Assembly: GCF_000463115.2 (NCBI RefSeq)
Contig: NZ_AWFX01000049.1
Span: 319,719-383,718 of the forward strand
Length of the DNA: 64,000 bases
Source of the DNA: Franconibacter helveticus LMG 23732
GTDB taxonomy: Bacteria > Pseudomonadota > Gammaproteobacteria > Enterobacterales > Enterobacteriaceae
Direction: 5' to 3'
Part shown: positions 44,210 through 54,155 of the stretch, in pieces
Layout of the letters: the number at the start of each line of letters is the position of its first letter
How positions within the stretch are numbered: position 1 is the first letter of the stretch
Translations under genes and position numbers: made by a program
Notes under the pieces: model-generated
What the model saw: the letters and a program-made list of their open reading frames with translations, nothing else
Told to the model about the DNA's origin: nothing
Database searches by the model: none

Positions 44210-45250
44210 TTATAGCGGCAGGAAATGGTATTCCGTGACGCTAAGGTAGTCTTCGCCCGGTTGCAGAATGCAGCTCGGCTGCGGCCATTCCGGATGGTTC
44301 GGGCTGTCAGGTAAAAATTCGCTCTCCAGCGCCAGCCCCTGGTAAGGCTGATAATTACCCTGCTCGCGAGCGGGTACGCCAGTAAGGAAATTCCCCGTAT
44401 AGACCTGGAGGGCGGGGGCGGTGGTATAGACACTCATTTGCAGCTTGTCATCGCTCGACCAGACCTGCGCCGCAGGCTGGCTGGCGTCGCCCTGCGCCTG
44501 GAGCAAAAAGGCGTGGTCATAACCTTTAACCAACTGCTGATCTTCATCGGCCAGAAAATCGGCAGCGATTTTCTTCGGCTGGCGGAAATCGAAACTGGTG
44601 CCGTCCACCGCTTTTAGCCCACTGCGCGGGATGCCCTGAGCATCTACGGGCAGATAGTGGTCAGCGAAAAGCTGCAAGCGGTGTTCGCGCACATCGTCCT
44701 GCGCGCCATCCAGGTTGAAGTAGGCATGATTAGTGAGGTTTACCGGGCAAGGTTTATTCACTCTGGCGCGGTACTCAATGCACAGCGCGTTTTCATCCGT
44801 TAGCCGGAAATGCGCGGTCGCGCGCAATTCGCCCGGGAAACCCTGGTCGCCGTCCGCCGAGTCGAGGCTGTAAAGCACCTCATGCTCGTTCTGGCGCACA
44901 ATGCGCCAGCGGCGTTTGTCGAAGCCTTCCGGCCCGCCGTGCAGCTGGTTTTCTCCCTGGGATGGCAGCAAAGAGACGCTTTGACCATCCAGCTGAAAGG
45001 TCGCGTTGGCAATGCGGTTAGCGTAACGGCCTATCGAGGCGCCAAGGAAAGCATCCTGTTGCGGATAAATTTCCGGGCTGGCGCAGCCCAGCAGCGTTTC
45101 ACGCACGGTGCCGTCGTTCATCGGCACGCGAGCGGAAAGCAGGGTGGCGCCCCAGTCCATCAGCGTCACTACCATCCCCGCGCTGTTGCGCAGGGTGGAA
45201 AGGCGGTAAGGCTGCCCGTCAGGGGCGAGTTGCGGTGTCTCTTTTAGCAC
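44210..45250 (-). CDS. galM: Aldose 1-epimerase (galactose mutarotase)
   Basis: Converts beta-D-galactose to the alpha form used by GalK. 346 residues as in E. coli. Conserved [36 protein letters not shown] (active-site His) and [18 protein letters not shown] (active-site Glu) stretches. The start is GTG at 45250 inside galK, with AAGGAG upstream, overlapping galK by 7 bases. Last gene of galETKM. Confidence 0.97.
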   Translation of the reverse strand: MLKETPQLAPDGQPYRLSTLRNSAGMVVTLMDWGATLLSARVPMNDGTVRETLLGCASPEIYPQQDAFLGASIGRYANRIANATFQLDGQSVSLLPSQGENQLHGGPEGFDKRRWRIVRQNEHEVLYSLDSADGDQGFPGELRATAHFRLTDENALCIEYRARVNKPCPVNLTNHAYFNLDGAQDDVREHRLQLFADHYLPVDAQGIPRSGLKAVDGTSFDFRQPKKIAADFLADEDQQLVKGYDHAFLLQAQGDASQPAAQVWSSDDKLQMSVYTTAPALQVYTGNFLTGVPAREQGNYQPYQGLALESEFLPDSPNHPEWPQPSCILQPGEDYLSVTEYHFLPL

Positions 45251-46392
45251 AGACCTGCTCCTTCTGAAGGTTTGCACACATAAAAGGTCTCTTTAATCCC
45301 GGTTTTCGCTTCATACTGGCTCGCTACGGCCTCTTTCACCGCAGGCACCAGGTTTTCAGGCACCAGCGCGACGACGCAGCCGCCGAAGCCGCCGCCCGTC
45401 ATGCGCACCCCGCCTTCGTCGCCAATCGCGGCTTTCACAATATCGACCAGCGTGTCGATTTGCGGCACGGTGATTTCAAAATCGTCGCGCATAGAGGCGT
45501 GGGAGTCCGCCATCAGTTCGCCCATCCGCTTAAGGTCGCCTTTTTCCAGCGCCTGCGCCGCTTCCTGGGTACGGGCGTTTTCTGTCAGCACATGGCGAAC
45601 GCGTTTGGCCACCACCGGGTCCAGCTCATTCGCTACGGCGTTGAACTGATCGAGGCTCACATCGCGCAGCGCTTTCTGCGTAAAGAAGCGAGCGCCGGTT
45701 TCGCACTGCTCGCGGCGGGTGTTGTACTCGCTGCCCACCAGCGTGCGCTTAAAGTTACTGTTAATAATAACCACAGCGACGCCTTTTGGCATCGGCACCG
45801 CTTTAGTGCCAAGCGAGCGGCAGTCGATAAGCAGCGCGTGATCTTTTTTACCGAGGGCGGAAATAAGCTGATCCATAATGCCGCAGTTGCAGCCAACAAA
45901 CTGGTTTTCCGCTTCCTGTCCGTTAAGGGCAATTTGCGCGCCGTCAAGGTTCAGGTGATAAAGCTGCTGGAATACCGTGCCGACCGCCACTTCCAGGGAG
46001 GCGGAAGAGCTTAAGCCCGCGCCCTGCGGCACGTTGCCGCTGATAACCATATCCACGCCGCCAAAGCTGCCGTCGCGCTGTTGCAGATGTTTAACCACGC
46101 CGCGAACGTAGTTAGACCACTGCTGGCTTTCATGGCTCAGAATGGCTTCATCAAGTGAAAATTCATCGCTTTGATTTTCATAATCCGCAGCGATAACCCG
46201 CACGCGGCGATCGTCGCGTTTGGCGCAGCTGATTACCGTCTGATAATCAATTGCGCAGGGCAGCACGAAGCCATCGTTATAGTCGGTGTGTTCGCCAATC
46301 AGGTTAACGCGTCCCGGCGCCTGTACAAAATGGGTGGCGGGGTAGCCAAATTTTTCAGCAAACAGCGTTTCGGTGTTCTCTTTCAGACTCAT
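45244..46392 (-). CDS. galK: Galactokinase
   Basis: Phosphorylates alpha-D-galactose to galactose-1-phosphate. 382 residues as in E. coli. Galactokinase signature [27 protein letters not shown]-binding loop [15 protein letters not shown] and the C-terminal [14 protein letters not shown] motif are intact. It follows galT after 2 bases. Confidence 0.98.
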   Translation of the reverse strand: MSLKENTETLFAEKFGYPATHFVQAPGRVNLIGEHTDYNDGFVLPCAIDYQTVISCAKRDDRRVRVIAADYENQSDEFSLDEAILSHESQQWSNYVRGVVKHLQQRDGSFGGVDMVISGNVPQGAGLSSSASLEVAVGTVFQQLYHLNLDGAQIALNGQEAENQFVGCNCGIMDQLISALGKKDHALLIDCRSLGTKAVPMPKGVAVVIINSNFKRTLVGSEYNTRREQCETGARFFTQKALRDVSLDQFNAVANELDPVVAKRVRHVLTENARTQEAAQALEKGDLKRMGELMADSHASMRDDFEITVPQIDTLVDIVKAAIGDEGGVRMTGGGFGGCVVALVPENLVPAVKEAVASQYEAKTGIKETFYVCKPSEGAGLC

Positions 46393-46394
46393 TA

Positions 46395-47441
46395 TTATTC
46401 TCCTGATTCGCGAAAATGAATGTCACTGACCGCACGCAGGCGCTCGGCGGCTTGTTCCGCCGTCAGGTCACGCTGGGTTTCCGCTAACATCTCATAACCC
46501 ACCATAAATTTACGCACCGTAGCAGAACGCAGCAGCGGCGGATAAAAATGGGCGTGCAGTTGCCAGTGCGGATTCTCTTCGCCGTTAAACGGCGCGCCGT
46601 GCCAGCCCATAGAGTAGGGGAAAGAGGTCTGGAACAGGTTGTCATAGCGGCTGGTCAGTTTCTTCAGCGCCAGCGCCAAATCGCTGCGCTGGGCCTCGCT
46701 GAGATCGGTAATGCGCAGCACGTGCGTTTTCGGCAGCAGCAGCGTTTCAAACGGCCAGGCCGCCCAGTAAGGCACAACGGCGATCCAGTGTTCGGTTTCC
46801 ACTACGGTACGGCTGCCGTCGGCAAGCTCGCGCTGCACATAATCCACCAGCATTGGCGAACCTTGCTGCGCGAAGTAGTCGCGTTGCAGCGCATCTTCTT
46901 TCGCCACTTCGTTAGGCAGGAAGCTGTTCGCCCATACCTGGCCGTGAGGATGCGGGTTGGAACAGCCCATCGCCGCGCCTTTATTTTCGAAAACCTGTAC
47001 CCAGGGGTAGCTTTCGCCAAGCTCTGCGGTTTGCTGCTGCCAGGTTTTCACTACCTCTTCCAGCGCAGAAAGCGAGAGTTCAGGCAGCGTTTTGCTGTGA
47101 TCGGGCGAGAAGCAAATCACGCGGCTGGTGCCCCGTGCGCTTTCAAGACGCAGCAGAGGGTCGGTGCTCTGCGGCGCTTGCGGCGTGTCGGTCATCAGCG
47201 CGGCGAAGTCATTGGTAAAAACATAGGTGCTGGTGTAATCCGGGTTTTTATCGCCGGTCACGCGGGTATTGCCCGGGCACAAAAAGCAATCCGGGTCATG
47301 GGTTGGCAGCGTCTGTTTAGCCGGCGTTTCCTGCGCGCCCTGCCAGGGGCGTTTGGCGCGGTGAGGAGAAACCAGGATCCATTGCCCGGTCAGCGGGTTA
47401 TAACGACGATGCGGGTGATCGACAGGGTTGAACGTTTCCAT
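46395..47441 (-). CDS. galT: Galactose-1-phosphate uridylyltransferase
   Basis: Exchanges UMP between UDP-glucose and galactose-1-phosphate (Leloir pathway). 348 residues as in E. coli. HIT-superfamily active-site motif [10 protein letters not shown] with the uridylylated His, and the N-terminal zinc-site cysteine pair (CFLCPGN). 9 bases after galE. Confidence 0.98.
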   Translation of the reverse strand: METFNPVDHPHRRYNPLTGQWILVSPHRAKRPWQGAQETPAKQTLPTHDPDCFLCPGNTRVTGDKNPDYTSTYVFTNDFAALMTDTPQAPQSTDPLLRLESARGTSRVICFSPDHSKTLPELSLSALEEVVKTWQQQTAELGESYPWVQVFENKGAAMGCSNPHPHGQVWANSFLPNEVAKEDALQRDYFAQQGSPMLVDYVQRELADGSRTVVETEHWIAVVPYWAAWPFETLLLPKTHVLRITDLSEAQRSDLALALKKLTSRYDNLFQTSFPYSMGWHGAPFNGEENPHWQLHAHFYPPLLRSATVRKFMVGYEMLAETQRDLTAEQAAERLRAVSDIHFRESGE

Positions 47442-47450
47442 CTCTGCGGC

Positions 47451-48467
47451 TTACTCCTCATATCCCTGCGGGTGGCGCGACTGCCAGCGCCAGGTGTCAT
47501 CGGCCATCTCCTGAAGCGAGCGGGTTACGCGCCAGTCCAGTTCGGTATCGGCTTTGCTGGCGTCTGCCCAGTAGGCGGGAAGATCGCCGTCGCGACGCGG
47601 CGCAAAGTGGTAAGCGACAGGCTTCCCGCACGCCTGGCTAAAGGCGTTCACGACATCCAGCACGCTGTGACCAACGCCTGCGCCGAGGTTGTAAATATGC
47701 ACGCCGGCTTTGCCTGCCAGCTTCTGCATGGCGGCGACGTGGCCATCCGCAAGATCCATGACGTGGATATAATCGCGCACGCCAGTGCCATCTTTCGTTG
47801 GATAGTCATTGCCGAAAATAGCGAGCGACTCGCGGCGGCCTACGGCGACCTGCGCAATGTACGGCATCAGGTTGTTTGGAATGCCCTGCGGATCTTCGCC
47901 CATATCGCCTGACGGATGGGCGCCAACCGGGTTGAAATAACGCAGCAGCGCCACGCTCCAGTCCGGGTTCGCTTTCTGAATGTCCGCCAGGATCTGCTCG
48001 ACCATGAGCTTGCTTTTGCCGTATGGGCTTTGCGGCGTGCCGGTCGGGAAGCTTTCCACATAAGGAATTTGCGGCTGATCGCCATAAACGGTGGCGGAAG
48101 AGCTAAATATAAAATTGGTGACGTTAGCCGCGCGCATGGCGGAGACCAGACGCAGGGTGCCGTTAACATTATTATCGTAATATTCAAGCGGCTTGCTGAC
48201 CGATTCGCCAACGGCCTTCAGACCGGCGAAATGGATCACCGCGTCGATTTGGTGATCGTGAAAAATTTCAGAAAGCAGCGCTTCGTTGCGAATATCGCCG
48301 TCGATAAACAGCGGATGTTTGCCGCCAAGACGTTCAATCACCGGCAGTACGCTGCGCTTACTGTTGCACAGGTTATCAAGAATGATGACGTCGTGACCGC
48401 TTTGCAGTAATTGCACGCACGTATGGCTGCCAATGTAACCGCTACCACCTGTTACCAGAACTCGCAT
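47451..48467 (-). CDS. galE: UDP-glucose 4-epimerase
   Basis: NAD-dependent interconversion of UDP-galactose and UDP-glucose, 338 residues as in E. coli. Rossmann motif TGGSGYIGSH at 6-15, the catalytic SSATVYG segment and the YxxxK pair in SPYGKSKLMVEQ. The start at 48467 has a GGAGCG ribosome site; the frame reaches back to 48509 into the promoter. The internal gal operator lies within its first codons. Confidence 0.98.
   Translation of the reverse strand: MRVLVTGGSGYIGSHTCVQLLQSGHDVIILDNLCNSKRSVLPVIERLGGKHPLFIDGDIRNEALLSEIFHDHQIDAVIHFAGLKAVGESVSKPLEYYDNNVNGTLRLVSAMRAANVTNFIFSSSATVYGDQPQIPYVESFPTGTPQSPYGKSKLMVEQILADIQKANPDWSVALLRYFNPVGAHPSGDMGEDPQGIPNNLMPYIAQVAVGRRESLAIFGNDYPTKDGTGVRDYIHVMDLADGHVAAMQKLAGKAGVHIYNLGAGVGHSVLDVVNAFSQACGKPVAYHFAPRRDGDLPAYWADASKADTELDWRVTRSLQEMADDTWRWQSRHPQGYEE
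48433..48448. promoter_or_regulatory. Internal gal operator OI
   Basis: A 16-bp GalR/GalS site (GTGGTAGCGGTTACAT on the minus strand) inside galE, the same as I recall for E. coli OI. Its centre is 113 bp from OE, the spacing that allows the GalR repression loop. Confidence 0.85.
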
Positions 48468-48499
48468 TTTTCGCTCCATTAGGCTTATGGTATCTATTA

Positions 48500-48510
48500 A
48501 CCTTAGCATA
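48500..48510 (-). promoter_or_regulatory. Overlapping gal promoters P1 and P2 (-10 boxes)
   Basis: On the minus strand TATGCT (48505-48510) is the P2-type -10, and TAAGGT (48500-48505), overlapping it by one base, the P1-type -10 (TATGGT in E. coli). P1 would start at 48493, 41.5 bp from the CRP site centre. Confidence 0.75.
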
Positions 48511-48526
48511 ACAGAGAGGCAAAAAG

Positions 48527-48542
48527 TGTGATATGCGATAAA
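48527..48542. promoter_or_regulatory. CRP site of the gal operon
   Basis: TGTGA-N6-ATAAA, with the same imperfect right half as in E. coli gal. Position -41.5 relative to P1 makes it a class II activating site that favours P1 and blocks P2. Confidence 0.8.
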
Positions 48543-48545
48543 TTA

Positions 48546-48561
48546 GTGAAATCGTTTACAC
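48546..48561. promoter_or_regulatory. External gal operator OE
   Basis: GTGAAATCGTTTACAC fits the GalR/GalS consensus GTGnAAnCGnTTnCAC at every fixed position. Centre at about -60.5 from P1, adjoining the CRP site as in E. coli. Confidence 0.85.
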
Positions 48562-48884
48562 TGGATTCCCGGCGGTTTTATTCTCCCGTGAAAGCCCCGT
48601 CCGACGCGGCATTCTGACCCCGTTGTGAAAAATCTTAAAAGCGAACCGCCGCCCGACGGGTTAACGAAATGCGGTCCGTTGTTGATGCAGATTAAAGGCC
48701 ATTAATGACAGCCAGACAATCAGACCAAAATACAAAAATGAGTCAGCGCGCCTGGCGACAGAGGTTTTGCTTGCCATAAATGAGGTTTGGCCGCACCCGA
48801 TTAAAAAGTGACGGCCTGTGATTCACGCTTTTCAGCGTCCTGGCGGGTAATTAAAACATAAACGGTTAGCGCCCGGGCCTGCCA
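48562..48884. other. gal-modF gap, no clear gene
   Basis: A 323-bp stretch between the gal operator and the end of modF. I see a GGCCG/CGGCC inverted repeat near 48791-48817 and a 24-codon frame (48705-48779) with AAAGG upstream, but nothing that can be supported as a gene. It must include the 3' end of the modEF transcript. Confidence 0.4.
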
Positions 48885-50354
48885 TTATTTGGGGCCCAGC
48901 TCATAGCGATAACCCTTGCCGTCCGGCACAAACGTCAGCCGGTGGGTAATACATTGCGGCGCATCTTCTGCGTGGTGAGAGACAAATAACAGCTGCGTTT
49001 CGCCCTCGCCAATCAGAATATCGACAAAGCGGCGCACCAGCTGGCGGTTCAGCGGGTCAAGACCCTGTAGCGGCTCATCCAGAATCAGCAGCGTCGGGTG
49101 TTTCACCAGCGCGCGGGCGATAAGCGCAAGGCGCTGTTGTCCCCAGGACAGGCTGTGGAAAGGCGCGTCGGCGGCGGCGTTGCTCATGCCGAGTATATCG
49201 AGCCACTGGCGGGTCAGCTTCTGCTGGCGATCGGAAACCGCCTGATAAATGCCGATGGAGTCAAAATAGCCGGAAAGAATAACGTTGCGCACGCTGGTGC
49301 TGACGCGGTAATCCAGATGCAGGCTGCTGCTGACGTAGCCAATATGTTTTTTAATATCCCAGATGGTTTCGCCGCTGCCGCGCCGTCTGCCAAACAGCGT
49401 TAAATCGTTGCTGTAGCCCTGGGGGTGATCGCCGGTAATCAGACTCAGCAGCGTTGATTTTCCCGCGCCGTTAGGGCCGACAATCTGCCAGTGTTCGCCG
49501 GGGTTCACCGTCCAGCTCAGATTATTGAGGATAGGCTTGTCGTCATAAGAAACGATGCCGTTACGCAGCACGATGCGCGGTTCGCCTTCAGGCAAAGTAT
49601 GGCGCGCCGCCGGATCGTCCGCTTGCGGCAGGCTGACTCCCGCCAGCGTTTCGCTGTGCGCCAGTTGGGCGATTAAAGCCTGCTCCAGCAGCTTCGCCCT
49701 GGGGCCGGTGTCGATGAGCGCGCAATCGGCCAGCACGCCCGCGTTTTGCACAAAATCGGGGATCTCATCAAAGCGGTTTAAGATCAAGACGATCGTGTAG
49801 CCTTGCTCGTTAAGCGTGCCGAGCAGATGAGCCAGCTGTTCGCGCGAGGCGACATCCAGACCGTCGAAAGGCTCGTCGAAAATCAGCAGGTCAGGTTGCG
49901 ACATCAGCGCCTGGCAGAGCAGCGTTTTGCGCGTTTCGCCGGTCGAAAGGTATTTAAAACGGCGCGCCAGCAGCGGCTCGATGCCGAACAGCGCAGCCAG
50001 TTCGCGGCAACGGGCGTCGTCTTTTACCTCATCCTGAATGATTTGCGCGGTGGTGCGCCCGGTATCCTCTTCGCCCGGGCTAAGCAGGTCGGTATTGTTG
50101 CGCTGCCATTCGTCGCTCACCAGTTTTTGCAGCCGCTCGAAGGAGAGCAGGGCGATGCGTGAGAAATCACAGCGGCGCTCGCCTTTAAGAAGCTGAAGAT
50201 CGCCCGCCAGCGCCCGGGCCAGCGACGACTTGCCGCTGCCGTTGGCGCCGACGAACGCCCAGCTTTCGCCGGCGCGCAGGGTCAGGTCGGAAAGTTCGAG
50301 GACGCGCGTATCGCTCAGGCGAAACGTGCCTTGCAAAATTTGCAATGATGACAT
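48885..50354 (-). CDS. modF: Molybdate ABC-type ATPase ModF (PhrA)
   Basis: Cytoplasmic protein with two ABC ATPase domains in one chain, 489 residues (E. coli 490). Walker A motifs GANGSGKSSLA (about 36) and GPNGAGKSTLL (about 292), ABC signatures LSTGE and LSWGQ, and two Walker B segments (LLIFDEPFDG, LLILDEPLQG). Encoded after modE in the modEF operon; its exact role in molybdenum metabolism or photorepair is unclear. Confidence 0.94.
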   Translation of the reverse strand: MSSLQILQGTFRLSDTRVLELSDLTLRAGESWAFVGANGSGKSSLARALAGDLQLLKGERRCDFSRIALLSFERLQKLVSDEWQRNNTDLLSPGEEDTGRTTAQIIQDEVKDDARCRELAALFGIEPLLARRFKYLSTGETRKTLLCQALMSQPDLLIFDEPFDGLDVASREQLAHLLGTLNEQGYTIVLILNRFDEIPDFVQNAGVLADCALIDTGPRAKLLEQALIAQLAHSETLAGVSLPQADDPAARHTLPEGEPRIVLRNGIVSYDDKPILNNLSWTVNPGEHWQIVGPNGAGKSTLLSLITGDHPQGYSNDLTLFGRRRGSGETIWDIKKHIGYVSSSLHLDYRVSTSVRNVILSGYFDSIGIYQAVSDRQQKLTRQWLDILGMSNAAADAPFHSLSWGQQRLALIARALVKHPTLLILDEPLQGLDPLNRQLVRRFVDILIGEGETQLLFVSHHAEDAPQCITHRLTFVPDGKGYRYELGPK

Positions 50355-50430
50355 CTGTTATCCCATTTATTGCAGCGGAAAACTACAGGGATACGTTCTG
50401 TCGGCCTTGTTGTCAATCGCTGGCGGCGTT

Positions 50431-51222
50431 TTAGCAGAGCGTGGCAACGATAACTTTATCGGCATTGAAACAGGCGGTAACTGTTTCGCCTTCCTGTAAT
50501 GCCAGCGCCTGCGCCTGCGCAGCGGGCAGGGTAGCGCATAACGTTTGCCCGTCCGGCAAATGCAGCAACACTTCGCTGTGGGCGCCGTCGTGGAAAACGG
50601 TGGCAATGACGCCGCGAAGCTGGTTATCGGCCTGTCGCGCCTCGTCATCATTGCGGGTAAGCTGCACCCAGGGCGCCTTGAGCAGTATCAGCACTTCGCG
50701 GCCTTCATCCAGCGCCAGCCGGGCGGCGCTTTGCGCGGTAACGGCCGCTTTAACGCGCGTTACGCCGTCCGCCAGCAAAATTTCCACCTGTTCCTGCACC
50801 GCTTCGCGTTCGCGCTTCACCACGGTGCCAAACCACTGGTTGCGGGCGCTGGTTTGCAGGGAAAAGCGGGAAATAGCCGCAAGCAGGCTGTCGAGCGGCA
50901 AGCGGTCGTCGCTCAGCACATCGAAGGCTTTTTGCTGGATCTGCCCGAGCAGATCGTAAAGCTGAATAAGGCGCTGGCCGTAGCGCGTCACTTCTGCGCC
51001 GCCGCCTCCTTTGCCGCCGGTCGCGCGCTCCACCAGCAGCTGATCGCTAAGCTGGTTCATCTCGCTAATGGCATCCCAGGCGCTTTTATAACTAATGCCC
51101 GCGAGCTTCGCCCCCTGGCTAATCGAGCCGGTCTGTTCTATCTGTTTAAGAAGGGCGATACGGCGCGGATCGGCAAACAGGCGGTCCTGAAGTTTCAGCG
51201 TAAGAAGAATGTCGGCGTGCAT
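50431..51222 (-). CDS. modE: Molybdate-responsive regulator ModE
   Basis: 263 residues (E. coli 262). N-terminal winged helix (about 20-85; GSISQGAKLAGISYKSAWDA, RATGGKGGGGAEVT) and two C-terminal Mop molybdate-binding domains (about 125-260; TSARNQWFGTV, LLKAPWV). With molybdate it represses modABC. The start at 51222 gives MHADILLTLKL with an AGGA site; the frame upstream runs to 51351 and would overlap the acrZ leader. Divergent from acrZ. Confidence 0.95.
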   Translation of the reverse strand: MHADILLTLKLQDRLFADPRRIALLKQIEQTGSISQGAKLAGISYKSAWDAISEMNQLSDQLLVERATGGKGGGGAEVTRYGQRLIQLYDLLGQIQQKAFDVLSDDRLPLDSLLAAISRFSLQTSARNQWFGTVVKREREAVQEQVEILLADGVTRVKAAVTAQSAARLALDEGREVLILLKAPWVQLTRNDDEARQADNQLRGVIATVFHDGAHSEVLLHLPDGQTLCATLPAAQAQALALQEGETVTACFNADKVIVATLC

Positions 51223-51353
51223 AAGGTCATCCTGCGCAAGCAAAAAGGCTATTGTGGCGGAAAGCGGTGAGCGGGCGCAAATGGCACAAAAGAGCAGTGC
51301 GTTTTGCATGAATGCCGCTAGAATAACCCTTTGTTCATTTTCAGGAGACAACC

Positions 51354-51503
51354 ATGCTCGAGTTGTTGAAAAGTCTGGTTTTCGCCGTCATCATGGTTCC
51401 CGTCGTGATGGCGATAATCCTGGGCGCGATTTACGCACTGGGTGAAGTGTTCAACGTCTTCTCTTCTGTGGGTCATAAAGACCGCTCAAAACAGCATCGC
51501 TGA
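51354..51503 (+). CDS. acrZ: AcrAB-TolC multidrug efflux accessory protein AcrZ
   Basis: A 49-residue single-pass inner-membrane peptide ([20 protein letters not shown] start) that binds AcrB and alters its drug specificity in E. coli. The first 40 residues are almost the E. coli sequence; the cytoplasmic tail (HKDRSKQHR) differs. RBS CAGGAGACAACC. It lies between modE and modA as in E. coli and is followed by its own terminator. Confidence 0.93.
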   Translation: MLELLKSLVFAVIMVPVVMAIILGAIYALGEVFNVFSSVGHKDRSKQHR

Positions 51504-51508
51504 TTTCG

Positions 51509-51534
51509 AAACGCCCGGTTAAGCCGGGCGTTTT
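51509..51534 (+). terminator. acrZ terminator
   Basis: CGCCCGG (51512-51518) pairs with CCGGGCG (51524-51530), flanked by AAA and TTTT. Starts 6 bases after the acrZ stop. Confidence 0.82.
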
Positions 51535-51589
51535 ACTCTAAAGCTCCCTCCCGCTTCGCCGATAATCACTATGAAAAACCGTGGATGAC

Positions 51590-51613
51590 CGTTATATTAT
51601 TGCGTATATAACG
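51590..51613. promoter_or_regulatory. ModE operator of modABC
   Basis: CGTTATAT, eight bases, ATATAACG: the inverted half-sites of the ModE-molybdate site, in the same place as in E. coli modA, 20 bases before the modA ATG. It probably covers the promoter. Confidence 0.8.
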
Positions 51614-51632
51614 ACACTCACAGGAGAAGCAT

Positions 51633-52409
51633 ATGGCACAGTTTTGGGCAAAACTCACGCTTGGCGTTGCGCTGGCCGCTACGTTTACCGGGCACGCGCT
51701 GGCTGAGAATGGCAAGGTAACGGTATTCGCCGCCGCCTCGCTCACCAACGCGATGCAGGATATCGCCGCGCAATACAATAAAGAGCAGAAGGTGGATGTG
51801 GTCTCTTCTTTCGCCTCTTCTTCAACGCTTGCCCGCCAGATAGAAGCGGGCGCGCCAGCGGATATTTTTATCTCCGCCGACCAGAAGTGGATGGACTACG
51901 CGGTAGATAAAAAAGCGATCGACACGCCCAGCCGTAAAACGCTGCTTGGCAACAGCCTGGTAGTGGTGGCGCCGAAAGCCAGCCCGCAAGGCGAGATCGC
52001 GATTAACGATAAAACCGACTGGCTAAGCCTTCTCAAGGGCGGGCGTCTGGCAACAGGCGACCCGGCGCACGTGCCCGCCGGCATTTACGCGAAAGAGGCG
52101 TTGCAGAAACTCGGCGCCTGGGAAACGCTCTCGCCGAAACTCGCTCCCGCGGAAGATGTGCGTAACGCGCTGGCGCTGGTAGAGCGCAATGAGGCGCCGC
52201 TCGGCATCGTTTACGGCTCCGACGCCGTTGCCAGCAAAGGGGTGAAAGTGGTTGGCACCTTCCCGGAGAGCTCGCACCAGAAAGTGGAATACCCGCTGGC
52301 GATAGTCAAAGGGCACAACAACCCCACGGTGAGCGCCTTTTACAATTATTTGCAGGGGCCGCAGGCCGCTGCCATCTTTAAACGTTACGGATTCACAACC
52401 AGCCAATGA
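51633..52409 (+). CDS. modA: Molybdate ABC transporter periplasmic binding protein
   Basis: Periplasmic molybdate receptor, 258 residues (E. coli 257). Signal peptide cleaved after about residue 24 (TGHALA-ENGKVTVF). The ligand-binding motifs FAAASLTNAM, SFASSSTLARQIEAGAPADI and GDPAHVPAGIYAKEAL are intact. RBS CAGGAGAAGCAT. The stop overlaps modB (ATGA). Confidence 0.97.
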   Translation: MAQFWAKLTLGVALAATFTGHALAENGKVTVFAAASLTNAMQDIAAQYNKEQKVDVVSSFASSSTLARQIEAGAPADIFISADQKWMDYAVDKKAIDTPSRKTLLGNSLVVVAPKASPQGEIAINDKTDWLSLLKGGRLATGDPAHVPAGIYAKEALQKLGAWETLSPKLAPAEDVRNALALVERNEAPLGIVYGSDAVASKGVKVVGTFPESSHQKVEYPLAIVKGHNNPTVSAFYNYLQGPQAAAIFKRYGFTTSQ

Positions 52410-53095
52410 TGTTGACGGACCCCGAATGGCAGGCGGTGCTGCTGAGCCTGAAAGTCTCTTCCCTTGCGGTACTTTTTAGTTTGCCCTTTGGGGTGCTTTT
52501 CGCCTGGCTGCTGGTGCGCTGCACGTTTCCCGGCAAGGCGCTGGTCGACAGCCTTATTCATCTGCCGCTGGTGCTGCCGCCAGTGGTTGTCGGCTATTTA
52601 TTGCTGATAGCGTTTGGCCGCCGTGGTTTTCTCGGCGAGCGAATCTACGACTGGTTCGGCTTCACCTTTGCGTTTAGCTGGCACGGGGCGGTGCTGGCGG
52701 CGGCGGTGATGTCTTTTCCGCTGATGGTGCGCGCTATTCGCCTTGCGCTCGAAGGGGTGGACCTGAAGCTTGAACAGGCGGCGCGCACGCTGGGCGCGGG
52801 GCGCTGGCGGGTTTTCTTCACCATCACGCTGCCGCTGACGCTGCCGGGGATCATCGTCGGCACGGTGCTGGCGTTTGCCCGCTCGCTCGGTGAGTTTGGC
52901 GCCACCATTACGTTTGTTTCCAATATTCCTGGCGAAACCCGCACGCTGCCATCAGCCATGTACACGCTTATCCAGACGCCCGGCGGGGAAGGGGCGGCGG
53001 CCCGCCTGTGCGTGATTTCGATTGTGCTGGCGCTCTGTTCGCTGCTCGTTTCCGAGTGGCTGGCGCGCCGCAGCCGTCAACGGATTGGGGGATAA
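52406..53095 (+). CDS. modB: Molybdate ABC transporter permease
   Basis: Inner-membrane permease, 229 residues as in E. coli, five to six transmembrane segments, with the EAA loop ([26 protein letters not shown]) that docks ModC. Two adjacent ATGs; 52406 gives the E. coli length and the ATGA overlap with modA. Confidence 0.96.
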   Translation: MMLTDPEWQAVLLSLKVSSLAVLFSLPFGVLFAWLLVRCTFPGKALVDSLIHLPLVLPPVVVGYLLLIAFGRRGFLGERIYDWFGFTFAFSWHGAVLAAAVMSFPLMVRAIRLALEGVDLKLEQAARTLGAGRWRVFFTITLPLTLPGIIVGTVLAFARSLGEFGATITFVSNIPGETRTLPSAMYTLIQTPGGEGAAARLCVISIVLALCSLLVSEWLARRSRQRIGG

Positions 53096-53096
53096 G

Positions 53097-54155
53097 ATGC
53101 TGGAGCTTAACTTCACCCAGACGCTGGGCGCGCACAGGTTAACGCTTAATGAAACGTTGCCAGGCAGCGGCATCACGGCGGTGTTTGGCGTTTCCGGCGC
53201 AGGCAAAACGTCATTAATCAACGCCATCAGCGGCCTCACGCGCCCGGAGCAGGGCCGGATCGCGCTTAACAAGCGCGTACTGAGCGACACGGCGCAGAAT
53301 ATTTTTCTGCCGCCGGAAAAGCGGCGCATCGGCTACGTTTTCCAGGACGCGCGGCTTTTTCCGCACTACCGGGTGCGCGGCAACCTGAAGTACGGCATGG
53401 CGAAAAGCATGGCCGGGCAGTTTGATAAGCTGGTGGCGCTGCTTGGCATTGAGCCGCTGCTGGAACGCTTTCCAGGCAGCCTGTCGGGGGGCGAAAAGCA
53501 GCGGGTAGCGATTGGCCGCGCGCTGCTTACCGCACCGGAACTGCTGCTGCTGGACGAACCGCTCGCCTCGCTCGATCTTCCCCGTAAACGCGAGTTACTG
53601 CCCTACCTGCAACGCCTCGCCCGCGAGGTCAACACGCCAATGCTTTACGTCAGCCATTCGCTGGAGGAGATTCTGCATCTGGCGGACAAAGTACTGGTGC
53701 TGGATAACGGCGAAGTGAAAGCCTTCGGCAGCCTGGAGCAGGTATGGGGCAGCCGGGTCATGAATCCGTGGCTGCCGAAAGAGCAGCAAAGCAGCGTGTT
53801 GCGCGTGACGGTGCTGGAGCAGCACCCGCATTACGCCATGACGGCGCTGGCGTTGGGCGACCAGCACCTGTGGGTCAACCGCATCGACAGGCCCTCGCAG
53901 ACGGCGCTGCGCATCCGCATTCAGGCTTCTGACGTTTCGCTGGTGCTGCAACCTTCGCCGCACAGCAGCATTCGCAACGTGCTGCGGGCGAAAGTCGTGC
54001 AGTGCTATGACGATGAAGGCCAGGTGGAAGTGCAGCTTGAGGTCGGCGCACGCACGCTGTGGGCGCGCATCAGCCCGTGGGCGCGGGATGAACTGGCCAT
54101 CAAACCGGGCCTGTGGCTGTACGCGCAGATTAAGAGCGTGTCGATTACCACCTGA
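53097..54155 (+). CDS. modC: Molybdate ABC transporter ATPase
   Basis: ATP-binding subunit, 352 residues as in E. coli. Walker [11 protein letters not shown] at about 31-40, signature [15 protein letters not shown], Walker [14 protein letters not shown]-loop SHS, and a C-terminal Mop domain (about 290-352) that senses molybdate. ATG one base after the modB stop; the frame upstream to 53022 overlaps modB. Its last base adjoins ybhA, which converges. Confidence 0.97.
   Translation: MLELNFTQTLGAHRLTLNETLPGSGITAVFGVSGAGKTSLINAISGLTRPEQGRIALNKRVLSDTAQNIFLPPEKRRIGYVFQDARLFPHYRVRGNLKYGMAKSMAGQFDKLVALLGIEPLLERFPGSLSGGEKQRVAIGRALLTAPELLLLDEPLASLDLPRKRELLPYLQRLAREVNTPMLYVSHSLEEILHLADKVLVLDNGEVKAFGSLEQVWGSRVMNPWLPKEQQSSVLRVTVLEQHPHYAMTALALGDQHLWVNRIDRPSQTALRIRIQASDVSLVLQPSPHSSIRNVLRAKVVQCYDDEGQVEVQLEVGARTLWARISPWARDELAIKPGLWLYAQIKSVSITT

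Noticed and set aside
46548-47912. Plus-strand frame of 454 codons opposite galT and galE
   Set aside because: Antisense to two intact Leloir genes and without family match or start signals.
48705-48779. 24-codon frame with AAAGG upstream in the gal-modF gap
   Set aside because: Too short and compositionally plain; a start and stop of this size are expected by chance in 320 bp. Kept only as a remark.
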